Positions 18,762 to 26,564 of a stretch of 46,902 nt of DNA are shown here, piece after piece. Where the stretch lies: the NCBI GenBank assembly GCA_945870105.1, contig CAMBRL010000010.1:1-46902 (forward strand), read 5' to 3'. The stretch's first letter is position 1, and every line of letters starts with the position of its first letter. A program made the translations under genes and the position numbers. Source of the stretch: Chitinophaga pinensis (GTDB taxonomy: Bacteria; Bacteroidota; Bacteroidia; SXHM01). The notes beneath the pieces were generated by a model. The model was not told where the DNA came from. It was given only the letters and a program-made list of their open reading frames with translations, and did no database searches.

Positions 18762-19880
18762 ATGTCCTCCTCCAAACTGTTTACCCCTTTCCGTTTTCCT
18801 GATACAGACAAAACAATGCCCAACCGCATTGCGCTGGCTCCCCTTACCAATCTGCAGAGTAATACTGACGGCACATTGAGTGATGACGAATTTAAATGGC
18901 TTCAACGCAGGGCTAAAGAAGGCTTTGGATTGATCAGCACCTGTGCTGCTTATGTAGCAGAAGACGGCAAAGGCTGGGATGGTGAACTGGGCATTGCTCA
19001 CGATAGCCATCTTCCCGGCCTTACGCGCCTTGCAGCAGGAATACATGCCTTCAACAGTTTAGCCCTTGTTCAGATTTTTCATGGTGGTGCCCGCAGCCCG
19101 CAGGAATGCACCGGCACACAGCCCTGGAGTGCCAGTGCGCACACAATGCCTCATCCCAAAACACCGGTTGAGGTAAGGGAAGCAACAACCGATGACATTA
19201 ACCGTGCGATAGCCGACTTTGTATCAGCCGCTAAAAGGGCCGAACAGGCCCGCTTTGACGGAGTAGAACTGCACGGAGCTCACGGCTACCTGCTGCATCA
19301 GTTTTTAAGCACGGCTACCAACATGCGCAGCGATGAGTGGGGTGGCTCGCTTGAAAACCGAAGCCGCCTGCTGCGCACCATACTGCAAAAGATAAAAGCC
19401 GTTACCTCCAAAAACTTTTTGGTAGGTGTGCGCCTTTCGCCCGAAGATAAATACACCTTTAAAGGAATTGATTTTGACGAAAGTCTTCTGGTGGCGCAAT
19501 GGCTGGCTGCGGATGGTGCCGCTTACATCCACCTCTCGCCCTGGGATGCCTTTAAAAAACCCGATAAATATGCTGAAGGCGATAAAGCCCTCATCACTTA
19601 TTTCCGTGAGGCGCTGCCCCACACACCCATTATTGTAGCCGGTATTATCCGGAGCCGCACCGATGCCGAAAAAGCCATTGAACTGGGTGCCGATATAGTA
19701 GCCATAGGCATGGCAGCCATAGCCCATGCCAACTGGCCCACGCTGGTAAAAGACTTCTCTGTTCAGCCTGCTCCGCAGCCCTACTCTGTGCAGCATCTTA
19801 AAGAACAAGACCTGAGCCCCGTTTTTATCAATTACATGAAAAGATGGAAGGGTTTTGTGGAAGAAACGGAAAAGAAGTAG
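18762..19880 (+). CDS. NADH:flavin oxidoreductase, old yellow enzyme family
   Basis: A 372-residue TIM-barrel flavoprotein. Family marks: RIALAPLTN near the N-terminus, the central motif FDGVELHGAHGYLLHQFLS (His/His ligands of the phenolic substrate), the SDEWGGSLENRSRLL segment, GVRLSPED, and the C-terminal phosphate-binding part VAGIIRSRTDAEKAI...DIVAIGMAAIA. FMN and NAD(P)H dependence are known for the family; the substrate is not evident. It converges with the lipoprotein gene at 19930. Confidence 0.9.
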   Translation: MSSSKLFTPFRFPDTDKTMPNRIALAPLTNLQSNTDGTLSDDEFKWLQRRAKEGFGLISTCAAYVAEDGKGWDGELGIAHDSHLPGLTRLAAGIHAFNSLALVQIFHGGARSPQECTGTQPWSASAHTMPHPKTPVEVREATTDDINRAIADFVSAAKRAEQARFDGVELHGAHGYLLHQFLSTATNMRSDEWGGSLENRSRLLRTILQKIKAVTSKNFLVGVRLSPEDKYTFKGIDFDESLLVAQWLAADGAAYIHLSPWDAFKKPDKYAEGDKALITYFREALPHTPIIVAGIIRSRTDAEKAIELGADIVAIGMAAIAHANWPTLVKDFSVQPAPQPYSVQHLKEQDLSPVFINYMKRWKGFVEETEKK

Positions 19881-19929
19881 GTCTGGAAGCAACATAAAAC
19901 AAATTTGAACAGCAAAAAAATCGTTTGCT

Positions 19930-20799
19930 CTACTCGTGTGTGTTATCCAGGCTGATGGTATAGGTATTTCCGTTTACAGTAACGGTAGCTTCATCATCAC
20001 ATATTTCGGGGTTAGCTTCACCATAATTAATGGTGCGCATCGGTTTGCCCTGAGGAGTAATAAAAGCCGTTCCTGCAAAAAAGTGTTTGCGACAGCCTAT
20101 TGAAAAACTTCGCCTCAAAGGATTTAATGAATCAATTTGAGCTGTAAAGGTTTCTCCTGTTTGTGAGGTTCCGCTGCTTCCACCGTTGATACCAATTTTG
20201 TCATCCAGACGGGTATTAGGGGTGTTAAAACCTGCGAGGTAAGCAATTACCTGATGGCTCTCCCAGGAAGTGGTTCCTGCACCATCGGCTAATTCAAGTC
20301 CGCCAACAATATCCCATTTAAAATGCTTAAAACCATCAGGGCTTAAACCGAAATTGGTAACATTAATATAGCCCAGTACCTTGTTATTGTTTACATAAAA
20401 GTCAATAAATTCATGATGAAAAAGCGCCCCTGAATCTCTGGCAAGAGAAGGTGGTGGATGGTTCATCACAATTTTGCCTCTGCGGTTTTTGCCATCGTAG
20501 CACAGACAGTTGGTGCTGCCAAAATCAATGGTGGTTACATTAGGCATGTCATTGGTATCGCCTTTAGTTATGGTAGCGCAGGGCGAAGAAATCTTTTCCA
20601 TGTCCTCCATTTTAAATGAACTCAGGTCATCATCAATAACCGATTCATCACCAATGCTGGCCACATCGTTATAAGTTGTTTGCGAAGCAGCATTGTTGTA
20701 AACGGCATTCAGGTCATCGCCTTCATCATCGTTATTGCACGAAACAATCAGCGTAGTAAGGCCTAATAGCAGGGCTGTTATATGAAATAGCTTATTCAT
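19930..20799 (-). CDS. Lipoprotein of unknown function
   Basis: ATG at 20799 (MNKLFHITALLLGLTTLIVSC) gives 289 residues with lipidated Cys21, followed by an acidic NNDDEGDD tether. The frame is open to 20991, but that stretch lies within the divergent cyclase gene and its promoter. The mature part has strands such as CATITKGDTNDMPNVTTIDFG, CLCYDGKNRRGKIVM and EICDDEATVTVNGNTYTISLD, and six or more Cys. Similar lipoproteins are common in Bacteroidetes but have no known role. A TAnnTTTG promoter lies 65-72 bases upstream. Confidence 0.75.
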   Translation of the reverse strand: MNKLFHITALLLGLTTLIVSCNNDDEGDDLNAVYNNAASQTTYNDVASIGDESVIDDDLSSFKMEDMEKISSPCATITKGDTNDMPNVTTIDFGSTNCLCYDGKNRRGKIVMNHPPPSLARDSGALFHHEFIDFYVNNNKVLGYINVTNFGLSPDGFKHFKWDIVGGLELADGAGTTSWESHQVIAYLAGFNTPNTRLDDKIGINGGSSGTSQTGETFTAQIDSLNPLRRSFSIGCRKHFFAGTAFITPQGKPMRTINYGEANPEICDDEATVTVNGNTYTISLDNTHE

Positions 20800-20863
20800 G
20801 GTAAAATGTTTTTGGGATTTTGATACTTTTGACTTTGATAAAATGAATTGGTTTAATCCGCTG

Positions 20864-20871
20864 CAAAAGTA
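20864..20871 (-). promoter_or_regulatory. Promoter of the lipoprotein gene
   Basis: The minus strand reads TACTTTTG (exact TAnnTTTG), with a TTG 21 bases upstream as a possible -33 element. This supports the start at 20799. Confidence 0.5.
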
Positions 20872-20905
20872 AAACGAAAGCGACATTGAGTACAATTTAT
20901 TTTTA

Positions 20906-22699
20906 ATGTTTATGACAGAAAAGAAGGTATATCTGAAACCCGTGATAAAGAAAACAAGCCCTGATGTTGACGGGCTTATTAAACAGGCCATACAACTGCG
21001 TCAGGAAAATGCGGCACAAAGTATTGAACTGGCTCTTGCAGCTTTGGTTCAATCCGAAAAAAAGGGTTACAAAAAAGGCGCAGCCGAATGTCATTATAAT
21101 TTAGGTATTGCCTATTTCAATCAAAGCAATATCAACTCTGCTCTTGACCATTTGCACAAGGCCAGCGAGTATTATTCGGGGCTGAAGATGAAAAAGCAGA
21201 TGGCCGAATCGCTTAATGCCAGCGGAGTGGTGAACAAGAGCAAAGGCTCCATGGACGGCTCACTGGATGCGCACATGCAAGCACTTAAAATCTTTGAAGA
21301 GATTGATGACAAGAAAGGAATGGCATCGGCCAATAACAACCTGGGAGTATTGTATAAAGTGCAGGGCGAGTTTAACAAAGCGCTGCAATATTTTGAAAAA
21401 GCATTGGAGATTAATAACAAAGCAAAAGAAACCTCAGGGTTGATAATGGTGTTGGGCAATATTGCCAACATTCACAGGCAAACAGGTAACGACAGCAAAG
21501 CAATTGAATACAACAAAAAAGCGCTGGAAATTGCGGAAGGAATTGGTGACAAAAAAAACCTCTCGCTCATTACTAACAACATTGGGTTGGTGTATGAGAA
21601 GCAGGGAAAATTTGATGATGCGCTGAAGTATTTTATGAAATCGGTAATGCTGAAAGAAAGCATTGGCGATACCAAAGGCATTGCATCTACTTACAGCAAC
21701 ATCGGAAATCTGTATCGTGCAAAAGGTGACCAGAGAAATGCAGTGAAGTATCAGAAAATTGCCTTAGACCTGATTGCCAACTCCAATGCAAAACCGCTGG
21801 AAAAAGATATTTACAAAGAGATTTCGCAGAGCTATGCAAAGGTTGGCGACTATGAAGAAGCCTACAAAAACCATCTGAAATTTTTTCAGTTGCACGATGA
21901 GTTGTTCAGTCAGGAAGCACGAAACAGACTGAATGAATTGGTAACAGGATATGAAACAGAGAAGAGCCGCAGAGAAGCAGAAATTTTTAAACTGCGCAAT
22001 GTAGAGCTGAAAAAGAAGAACGATAAAATTCAAAAGCAGAGCAAAGTTATTGTTGAAGAAAAACGCAAGTCGGATGAATTGCTGCTGAATATTCTTCCGG
22101 CTGAGGTTGCAGAAGAGTTGAAGAAAAATGCGCGTGTTGCTCCGCGCAAATACAAAATGGTAAGCGTTCTTTTTACCGATTTCAAAGGCTTTACCGAGCA
22201 GGCCGAAAAATTAACAGCAGAAGAACTGGTAAGTGAACTGGATATGATCTTTGGTGCATTCGACCGCATATTGCCAAAATATAATGTAGAGAAAATAAAA
22301 ACGATTGGTGACAGCTACATGTGTGCCGGTGGTTTGCCCACACCCAACACCACCAATGCTGTTGATGTAGTTAACGCAGCACTGGAAATGCTGGAGTTTT
22401 TGAAAAAGCTTAAGAAAGAGCGTCAGAAAAAGAAGCAGCACTTCTTTGATGTGCGAATAGGAATTCACACAGGACCAGTGGTTGCCGGAGTGGTGGGCAC
22501 TAAAAAATTCGCTTACGATATCTGGGGCGATACCGTAAACACCGCATCACGTATGGAAAGCAGTGGCGAAGCAGGAAAAATAAATATCTCAGGTGCTACG
22601 TATGAGTTGGTCAAGAAGAAATTCAACTGCACATCGCGCGGAAAAATAAAGGCGAAAGGAAAGGGTGAGGTGGAGATGTATTTTGTGGAGGTGAAATAG
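20906..22699 (+). CDS. TPR-coupled class III adenylate cyclase
   Basis: The 597 residues contain about seven TPR motifs (60-335), a coiled coil (340-395, ending SDELLLNILPAEVAEEL) and a class III nucleotidyl cyclase domain (415-597). Metal-binding Asp425 (FTDFKGF) and Asp469 (TIGDSYM) are present, as are Asn545 and Arg549 (NTASRME). The purine-selecting pair is Lys465 and Asp538, the adenylate rather than guanylate pattern. All residues are in one chain, so a homodimer would have two active sites. No signal peptide or TM helix was seen, so it is cytoplasmic. It starts at ATG 20906, with a second ATG two codons later, and is divergent from the lipoprotein. Confidence 0.92.
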   Translation: MFMTEKKVYLKPVIKKTSPDVDGLIKQAIQLRQENAAQSIELALAALVQSEKKGYKKGAAECHYNLGIAYFNQSNINSALDHLHKASEYYSGLKMKKQMAESLNASGVVNKSKGSMDGSLDAHMQALKIFEEIDDKKGMASANNNLGVLYKVQGEFNKALQYFEKALEINNKAKETSGLIMVLGNIANIHRQTGNDSKAIEYNKKALEIAEGIGDKKNLSLITNNIGLVYEKQGKFDDALKYFMKSVMLKESIGDTKGIASTYSNIGNLYRAKGDQRNAVKYQKIALDLIANSNAKPLEKDIYKEISQSYAKVGDYEEAYKNHLKFFQLHDELFSQEARNRLNELVTGYETEKSRREAEIFKLRNVELKKKNDKIQKQSKVIVEEKRKSDELLLNILPAEVAEELKKNARVAPRKYKMVSVLFTDFKGFTEQAEKLTAEELVSELDMIFGAFDRILPKYNVEKIKTIGDSYMCAGGLPTPNTTNAVDVVNAALEMLEFLKKLKKERQKKKQHFFDVRIGIHTGPVVAGVVGTKKFAYDIWGDTVNTASRMESSGEAGKINISGATYELVKKKFNCTSRGKIKAKGKGEVEMYFVEVK

Positions 22700-22730
22700 A
22701 TCGGACACTATAAATTGTTGTAGCAGCTAT

Positions 22731-22791
22731 GTCACCCTGAGCGTAGTCGAAGGGCCATACTATAAGTGGCTTCGACTACGCTCAGCCTGAC
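22731..22791. repeat. REP-like inverted repeat, GAGCGTAGTCGAAG family
   Basis: The CTGAGCGTAGTCGAAG arm (from 22731) pairs with CTTCGACTACGCTCAG (to 22791), flanked by GTCA/TGAC. Related copies occur at 24184, 24269, 28033, 31668, 33688 and 35098. Members of this class are widespread in bacterial intergenic DNA. Confidence 0.85.
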
Positions 22792-22796
22792 AAAAA

Positions 22797-22830
22797 GAAA
22801 ACCCCCTCGTCTCAGGCGAGGGGGTTTCTT
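22797..22830 (+). terminator. Terminator of the cyclase gene
   Basis: AAACCCCCTCG (22799-22809) pairs with CGAGGGGGTTT (22817-22827), followed by CTTTT. It lies about 100 bases after the cyclase stop. Confidence 0.75.
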
Positions 22831-22878
22831 TTAAACGCAGCAGAAGACCCGTTAATTTCTTTTACTGCGTTGTGGTGT

Positions 22879-22915
22879 AAAAAAAGCCCTGCCCAAGAGA
22901 AAAACAAGGCTTTTT
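22879..22915 (-). terminator. Probable terminator of the 22962 gene
   Basis: AAAAAGCC (22881-22888) pairs with GGCTTTTT (22908-22915) across a 19-base loop, giving a T run on the minus strand. A second inverted repeat (GAGGCTG 22922-22928 with CAGCCTC 22942-22948) lies closer to the stop. Confidence 0.5.
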
Positions 22916-22961
22916 AAAACAGAGGCTGTAAACATGTCAGTCAGCCTCCGTTTATTATTTT

Positions 22962-23948
22962 TTACTCAGGCAAAATAATCTCCACCTCGTAAGTCTGCAA
23001 ATTTGGCCCCTGGTTCTGCACATTAAAGAAGGCTCTGAACTGTGCAGCAGTGAGCGTAATAGTAGCCTCCTCACCGGGGTTCAGTTGCTGACCAAGACCG
23101 TTCCAGCCGTCAGTAGCGTTATCAGCAGCGAAGAAAAACAAGCCGCCAATAGCAGGGCCGGCTGTTGTGTTTTTTATGCGCAGGGTAACACCGGCAAGAT
23201 ATTGTAATACATCAGGGCCAAGCACGTTTACAATGGTGTTGCCATTTGCAGGCCCGTCAAAGATCAGGTCAATGGTATCTGTTATATGGCCGCGCAGGGT
23301 TTCAAGGTCATAGAACATGGTAATCTGAAATGTATTTACGCTGAATATCTGCATCAATCCGCCCAGTGTATAATACATCGCCTGTGCAGTAACAATTCTC
23401 AGCAGTTCCAGCTCATCTGAAACAAACTGTTTTGATCCTTCCAGGTCCTGCTGTGCATCGCGGGCATTAAAAATAAGTAAGTAAAAAGCATCCACATCTG
23501 CTTTAATGAGTGCAAGCGCAGGGTCACCATCCATGCCTTCGCCCAACGCTTTGAGTTTGGCTATTCTTTCATCATACCCGCCCGACTGAAAAGGAATACG
23601 GAAGTTAGGAAACAAGGCAGCATATTGTGGTGTTCCTCTTTTATAAACAACCTGCACACGTATATCAAAGTCCTCTATCTTATCTCCCCTCAGCTGAGCC
23701 ATCAGCAACTCCAAAGCCACCGTGGCTCCATGATATGCAGCAGACACGGATATCCATTGCGAATATTTATTGAGGAAGTTTTGCCGGATAGGATTGAAGA
23801 AGGCATACAGCACCGCGATAAGCGGGTTAGCCATTTGAGAATGTAATTTACTTACATGGTCTCCGGCTATAATGTTCATTTTCTTTTTGCTGGTTTTTGT
23901 TCCGTTATCAAACGGGTTTTCGGTGAAAGAAAAAACTGGTGTGCTCAT
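22962..23948 (-). CDS. Unrecognised protein beside a 41-bp palindromic array (paralogue 1)
   Basis: The 328 residues match no family I recognise. No signal peptide is visible, so it is probably cytoplasmic. The basic N-terminus (FDNGTKTSKKKMNII) is followed by a mostly helical region: about 35-90 with NPLIAVLYAFF and AAYHGATVALELLMAQL, a short IEDFDIRVQVVYKRGT stretch, then about 125-225. A C-terminal beta-rich domain (about 235-328) resembles an Ig-like sandwich (VTLRIKNTTAG, NPGEEATITLTAAQF, YEVEIILPE). A paralogue starts at 46574 and is about two thirds identical over the visible ~110 residues. Both genes have 41-bp arrays upstream of their starts. Nothing indicates an enzyme. Confidence 0.85.
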   Translation of the reverse strand: MSTPVFSFTENPFDNGTKTSKKKMNIIAGDHVSKLHSQMANPLIAVLYAFFNPIRQNFLNKYSQWISVSAAYHGATVALELLMAQLRGDKIEDFDIRVQVVYKRGTPQYAALFPNFRIPFQSGGYDERIAKLKALGEGMDGDPALALIKADVDAFYLLIFNARDAQQDLEGSKQFVSDELELLRIVTAQAMYYTLGGLMQIFSVNTFQITMFYDLETLRGHITDTIDLIFDGPANGNTIVNVLGPDVLQYLAGVTLRIKNTTAGPAIGGLFFFAADNATDGWNGLGQQLNPGEEATITLTAAQFRAFFNVQNQGPNLQTYEVEIILPE

Positions 23949-24005
23949 AATGATTGTTTTGTTTGTTTTTGTTTTGTAACTTAATTGTTTAGTTTTCTTT
24001 TAGTG

Positions 24006-24019
24006 AGGGCAGTCGCCCT
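24006..24019. repeat. Small hairpin upstream of paralogue 1
   Basis: AGGGC-AGTC-GCCCT is a 5-bp stem with a 4-base loop, about 58 bases upstream of the paralogue 1 start. It could lie in the mRNA leader; no role is established. Confidence 0.4.
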
Positions 24020-24183
24020 TATCTTTAATAGTATTAACGCTGTTGTTTTTTATTTATTGTGTAGAGCAAAAAATATTTTTTTCTTCCCTTTTTTTATGTT
24101 CAGTAATCTGATGCCTGTATATCTTATTAACGCAGCTTTTATTTTATTATTGTGTTCCATGTAAATTATTTTTTTCGGTTGTT

Positions 24184-24209
24184 GTCATGCTGAGCTTGTC
24201 GAAGCATCT
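24184..24209. repeat. REP-like element, GCTTGTCGAAGC variant
   Basis: Half element GTCATGCTGAGCTTGTCGAA followed by GCATCT, identical to the copy at 24269-24294. It lies inside the ~90-bp tandem repeats. Confidence 0.8.
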
Positions 24210-24268
24210 ATTATTAGTAACGCCCCTTATTTTTATTTATTGTGTAGCCTGTAAACTATTTTTTTGTT

Positions 24269-24294
24269 GTCATGCTGAGCTTGTCGAAGCATCT
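24269..24294. repeat. REP-like element, GCTTGTCGAAGC variant, second copy
   Basis: Same 26 bases as 24184-24209, one tandem-repeat period later, suggesting the pair arose by duplication of the longer unit. Confidence 0.8.
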
Positions 24295-24378
24295 CAACTT
24301 ATAATAACGCACCTTATTTTACTTTATTGTATAATCCTGAAAAAATATTTTTTCAAATCTTGTTATTAAGGTATACCT

Positions 24379-24724
24379 GCTAAATCCGTTACAACACGAG
24401 TCGCTGAATCCCGATTAAGGTTGTAACCGTTACAACGTAGTTTGGCTTATCCCGAATCAAGTTGTAATGGTTACAGAGGTGTTCGGCTTATCCGGAATCG
24501 GGTTGTAACGGTACATGATGTCGTTCGGGATTCACCGATTAACGTTGTAACCGCTACAGAGGCGTTCGGCTTATCCCGAATCAGGTTGTAACCGTTACAA
24601 CGTGAGTTGGCTTATTCCCCATTTGGTTGTAACGGTTACAGAGTGAGTTGGCTTATCCCGATTAAGGTTGTAACCGTTACAGAAGGGGTAGCGATTTTGG
24701 AAAAGCCGTTGTAACGGTTACTAC
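24379..24724 (+). repeat. 41-bp-period palindromic array 1 (9 units)
   Basis: Palindromes of the form GTTGTAACCGTTACAAC start at 24379 (degenerate), 24420, 24461, 24502, 24544, 24585, 24626, 24667 and 24708. The period is 41 bp except one step of 42. The central base is C or G, and the inner TGTAACSGTTACA is best kept. The rest of each unit is also conserved, often as TTCGGCTTATCCCGAATCAG, so this is a tandem repeat and not a CRISPR. The last unit abuts the stop (24725) of the winged-helix gene. The 41-bp step is about four DNA turns, which puts all dyads on one helical face. A related array is at 46147. Confidence 0.95.
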
Positions 24725-25633
24725 CTAAACATCCAACACCAGTTTATACCCTATACCACGAATGTTTACAATCTTTATACTGGCATCGGCTTCCAGTTTC
24801 TTACGCAGTTTTGAAATAAAAACATCCAGGGTGCGGCCCACATAATCACCATCGTCACCCCACACCTTATTCAGAATAACCTCGCGCTCAATGGTTGTGT
24901 TTGCAGCATTATATAGCAACAGCAGCAAATCTGCTTCTTTGCTGCTCAGTTCAGTTTTCTGTTGCCCAAACAGAAGTTCTGTAGTGCGTTTATCAAAATA
25001 GTATTCGCCTATCGGTATCAAATTAGGATTGACTTCTGTTTCGGGTTTAGGCGCTCTCTTTCTTCTTAAAAACAACACAGCTGCCAGCAGTGCAATTAGC
25101 AACGTGATAAGTATATATTTTGCCTGAGCTGCCAGAGCAAATAAGCCGGATGCAGTGGTTGAATTAGTGGGTTGCACTGCTGCATCATTTTCCTTTTTAT
25201 CCATCAGGGTAAATAAAAGGTTGTAACAAGATTTGGGTTGCGCTCTTGTTTGGCAAGGAACAATGCTCTCTTTCTCTAAATCGTTTATTTCGTAGCTATA
25301 CACTATCTCACCGCTGCCGCATTGCTCCACTTCCACGATATAGGCATTTGCCAGTTTGGTTTCCTTCATAACCCGCTCTACGGTGGCCACCAGTTCTTCG
25401 GGGTTAAATTCAAATTCAGATTCCAATTGAATGCGGTACCGGTCCTTTTCCTTTACAATAGGTAATACCCGTGAGCTGCTGTCGTTAAAATTAAGCAACA
25501 CCTGATGCCCTATCATGCGCAACGCCACTTCTATATGTTGCTCGTTTTGTGTTTCCTGAGCTAAACTTGCCCAAGCAAACACTACTACCCCTGCAAAACT
25601 TAGCGCTGCAATTTTAAATTGACCTGAACCCAT
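24725..25633 (-). CDS. Membrane-bound winged-helix transcription regulator (ToxR-like layout)
   Basis: The 302 residues comprise a signal peptide (MGSGQFKIAALSFAGVVVFAW), a periplasmic region with Cys at QCGSGE, PCQTRA and KSCYN, one TM helix (YILITLLIALLAAVLFL, about 172-188) followed by RRKR, and a C-terminal OmpR/PhoB-type winged helix (about 207-302). The last contains LSSKEADLLLLLY, VWGDDGDYVGRTLDVFISKL and IKIVNIRGIGYKLV. There is no receiver domain, so the signal must come through the membrane. It is divergent from the TonB-like gene at 25767, and phased TTTACAT repeats lie between the two starts. A TAATTTTG box (25638-25645) sits 4 bases from the ATG. Its 3' end touches the 41-bp array. 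Confidence 0.88.
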   Translation of the reverse strand: MGSGQFKIAALSFAGVVVFAWASLAQETQNEQHIEVALRMIGHQVLLNFNDSSSRVLPIVKEKDRYRIQLESEFEFNPEELVATVERVMKETKLANAYIVEVEQCGSGEIVYSYEINDLEKESIVPCQTRAQPKSCYNLLFTLMDKKENDAAVQPTNSTTASGLFALAAQAKYILITLLIALLAAVLFLRRKRAPKPETEVNPNLIPIGEYYFDKRTTELLFGQQKTELSSKEADLLLLLYNAANTTIEREVILNKVWGDDGDYVGRTLDVFISKLRKKLEADASIKIVNIRGIGYKLVLDV

Positions 25634-25637
25634 GCAG

Positions 25638-25645
25638 CAAAATTA
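25638..25645 (-). promoter_or_regulatory. -7 box of the winged-helix gene
   Basis: The minus strand reads TAATTTTG, an exact TAnnTTTG match with 4 bases between it and the ATG, so the mRNA would be nearly leaderless. No good -33 element was seen, fitting dependence on an activator. Confidence 0.45.
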
Positions 25646-25671
25646 TTCGATTCTAATACCCGTTATACTAT

Positions 25672-25708
25672 TTTACATTTAATTTACATCAATTTACATT
25701 CGTTTTAC
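25672..25708. promoter_or_regulatory. Phased TTTACAT direct repeats, probable winged-helix operator
   Basis: TTTACAT occurs at 25672-25678, 25683-25689 and 25693-25699, and TTTAC at 25704-25708: steps of 11, 10 and 11 bp. OmpR/PhoB-type proteins bind direct repeats of about 11 bp. The block lies between the divergent regulator and TonB-like genes, and its last repeat overlaps the -33 position of the TonB promoter. Confidence 0.6.
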
Positions 25709-25729
25709 CTTAAAAGCTTTTCGCTGCTA

Positions 25730-25737
25730 TAGTTTTG
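25730..25737 (+). promoter_or_regulatory. -7 box of the TonB-like gene
   Basis: TAGTTTTG is an exact TAnnTTTG match 29 bases before the ATG at 25767, with TTTAC about 21 bases upstream. Confidence 0.5.
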
Positions 25738-25766
25738 TTGGAAATTAAATAATCAAAAAAAAAACT

Positions 25767-26564
25767 ATGAAAAAGAGCACTTTAATTCTATTCAGCCTGA
25801 TCACCACCACTGCATTTGCTTATTTGAATTGGGGCAATTCAGCACCTGTTAAACAAGAGAAATCAAGCTGCGCACCTGTTTGTTTCGATACACATTATTT
25901 CAAAAAATTGATTCCGAAGCCGAAAAAGGAACTGTTTTACGATTTCGGTCCTCGGTTTATTATGACTATTACCAAGGATGAGCTTAATAAGGTTTTATCA
26001 TTTCATGATATCATTTCGGAAAAAGAGATGGGGTCAGTGTCTTATTCTTCGGTTAGCATCACTCTGCTTGACGACCACTACAATACCATAATCAAAGAAA
26101 CCGGAAGAGGTGCGGTGTTTACTCCGGCACAACTTGCGCTACTCCAATCACTCGACTACTCTTCTGATTTGGTAATAAGAGCCGACTTCCAAATAAAGAG
26201 CTGGGTAACCAATGAATTTCAATCCGATTATACCACTCCTCATTTTACCGTTGTGCCTGAAAAGGAAGCGGTTTACATCGATGGGAAAGAGAGACTACTT
26301 TCTTATGTAACCAACAATACTAAAGAATTTCTGTCCATTGTTGATCAGGATAAAGTGCAGTCGGGCAAAGTACGGTTTACCATTACCCAAGACGGAAAAA
26401 TCTCAGACGTTTCCCTAGAATCATCATCGGGGTATCCAACCTACGATTTAAAAATAATTGAACTGGTTACCAATATGCCGGGCATTTGGGTGCCCGCAAC
26501 AAATTCTAAAGGTGAGAAAGTGGAGCAACGGTTTGTATTATCATTTGGCAATATGGGTTGTTAA
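25767..26564 (+). CDS. TonB C-terminal-domain protein
   Basis: The 265 residues start with a signal or anchor segment (MKKSTLILFSLITTTAFAYL). A middle domain of about 150 residues is unassigned. The C-terminal part (about 190-265) looks like TonB: SGKVRFTITQDGKISDVSLE, SSGYPTYDLKIIELVTNMPG, WVPATNSKGEKVEQRFVL. No Pro-rich linker is present, and the protein seems to be secreted or anchored in the periplasm. Such TonB-fold proteins are numerous in Bacteroidetes, and not all energise transport. Control by the divergent winged-helix protein is inferred from the shared operator. Confidence 0.75.
   Translation: MKKSTLILFSLITTTAFAYLNWGNSAPVKQEKSSCAPVCFDTHYFKKLIPKPKKELFYDFGPRFIMTITKDELNKVLSFHDIISEKEMGSVSYSSVSITLLDDHYNTIIKETGRGAVFTPAQLALLQSLDYSSDLVIRADFQIKSWVTNEFQSDYTTPHFTVVPEKEAVYIDGKERLLSYVTNNTKEFLSIVDQDKVQSGKVRFTITQDGKISDVSLESSSGYPTYDLKIIELVTNMPGIWVPATNSKGEKVEQRFVLSFGNMGC

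Larger units (their letters stand above)
24030..24368. repeat. Four degenerate ~90-bp tandem repeats
   Basis: Copies start near 24035, 24128, 24218 and 24305 (spacing 93, 90, 87). Each begins TAACGC, runs through an AT-rich TTATTTATTGTGTAG-like stretch and reaches a T-run. The second and third copies also contain the REP-like element ending GCTTGTCGAAGCATCT. They fill the space between paralogue 1 and its 41-bp array. I see no gene in 23949-24724. Confidence 0.65.

Noticed and set aside
24187-24369. Small + strand open frame of 60 codons
   Set aside because: It is translated REP-like DNA (LSLSKH and HAELVEAS are typical by-products) within AT-rich tandem repeats, with no start signal.
24379-24724. 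CRISPR array
   Set aside because: The sequences between palindromes are similar to one another, not unique spacers; the period is 41 bp with a 15-17 bp palindrome; no cas genes are nearby.
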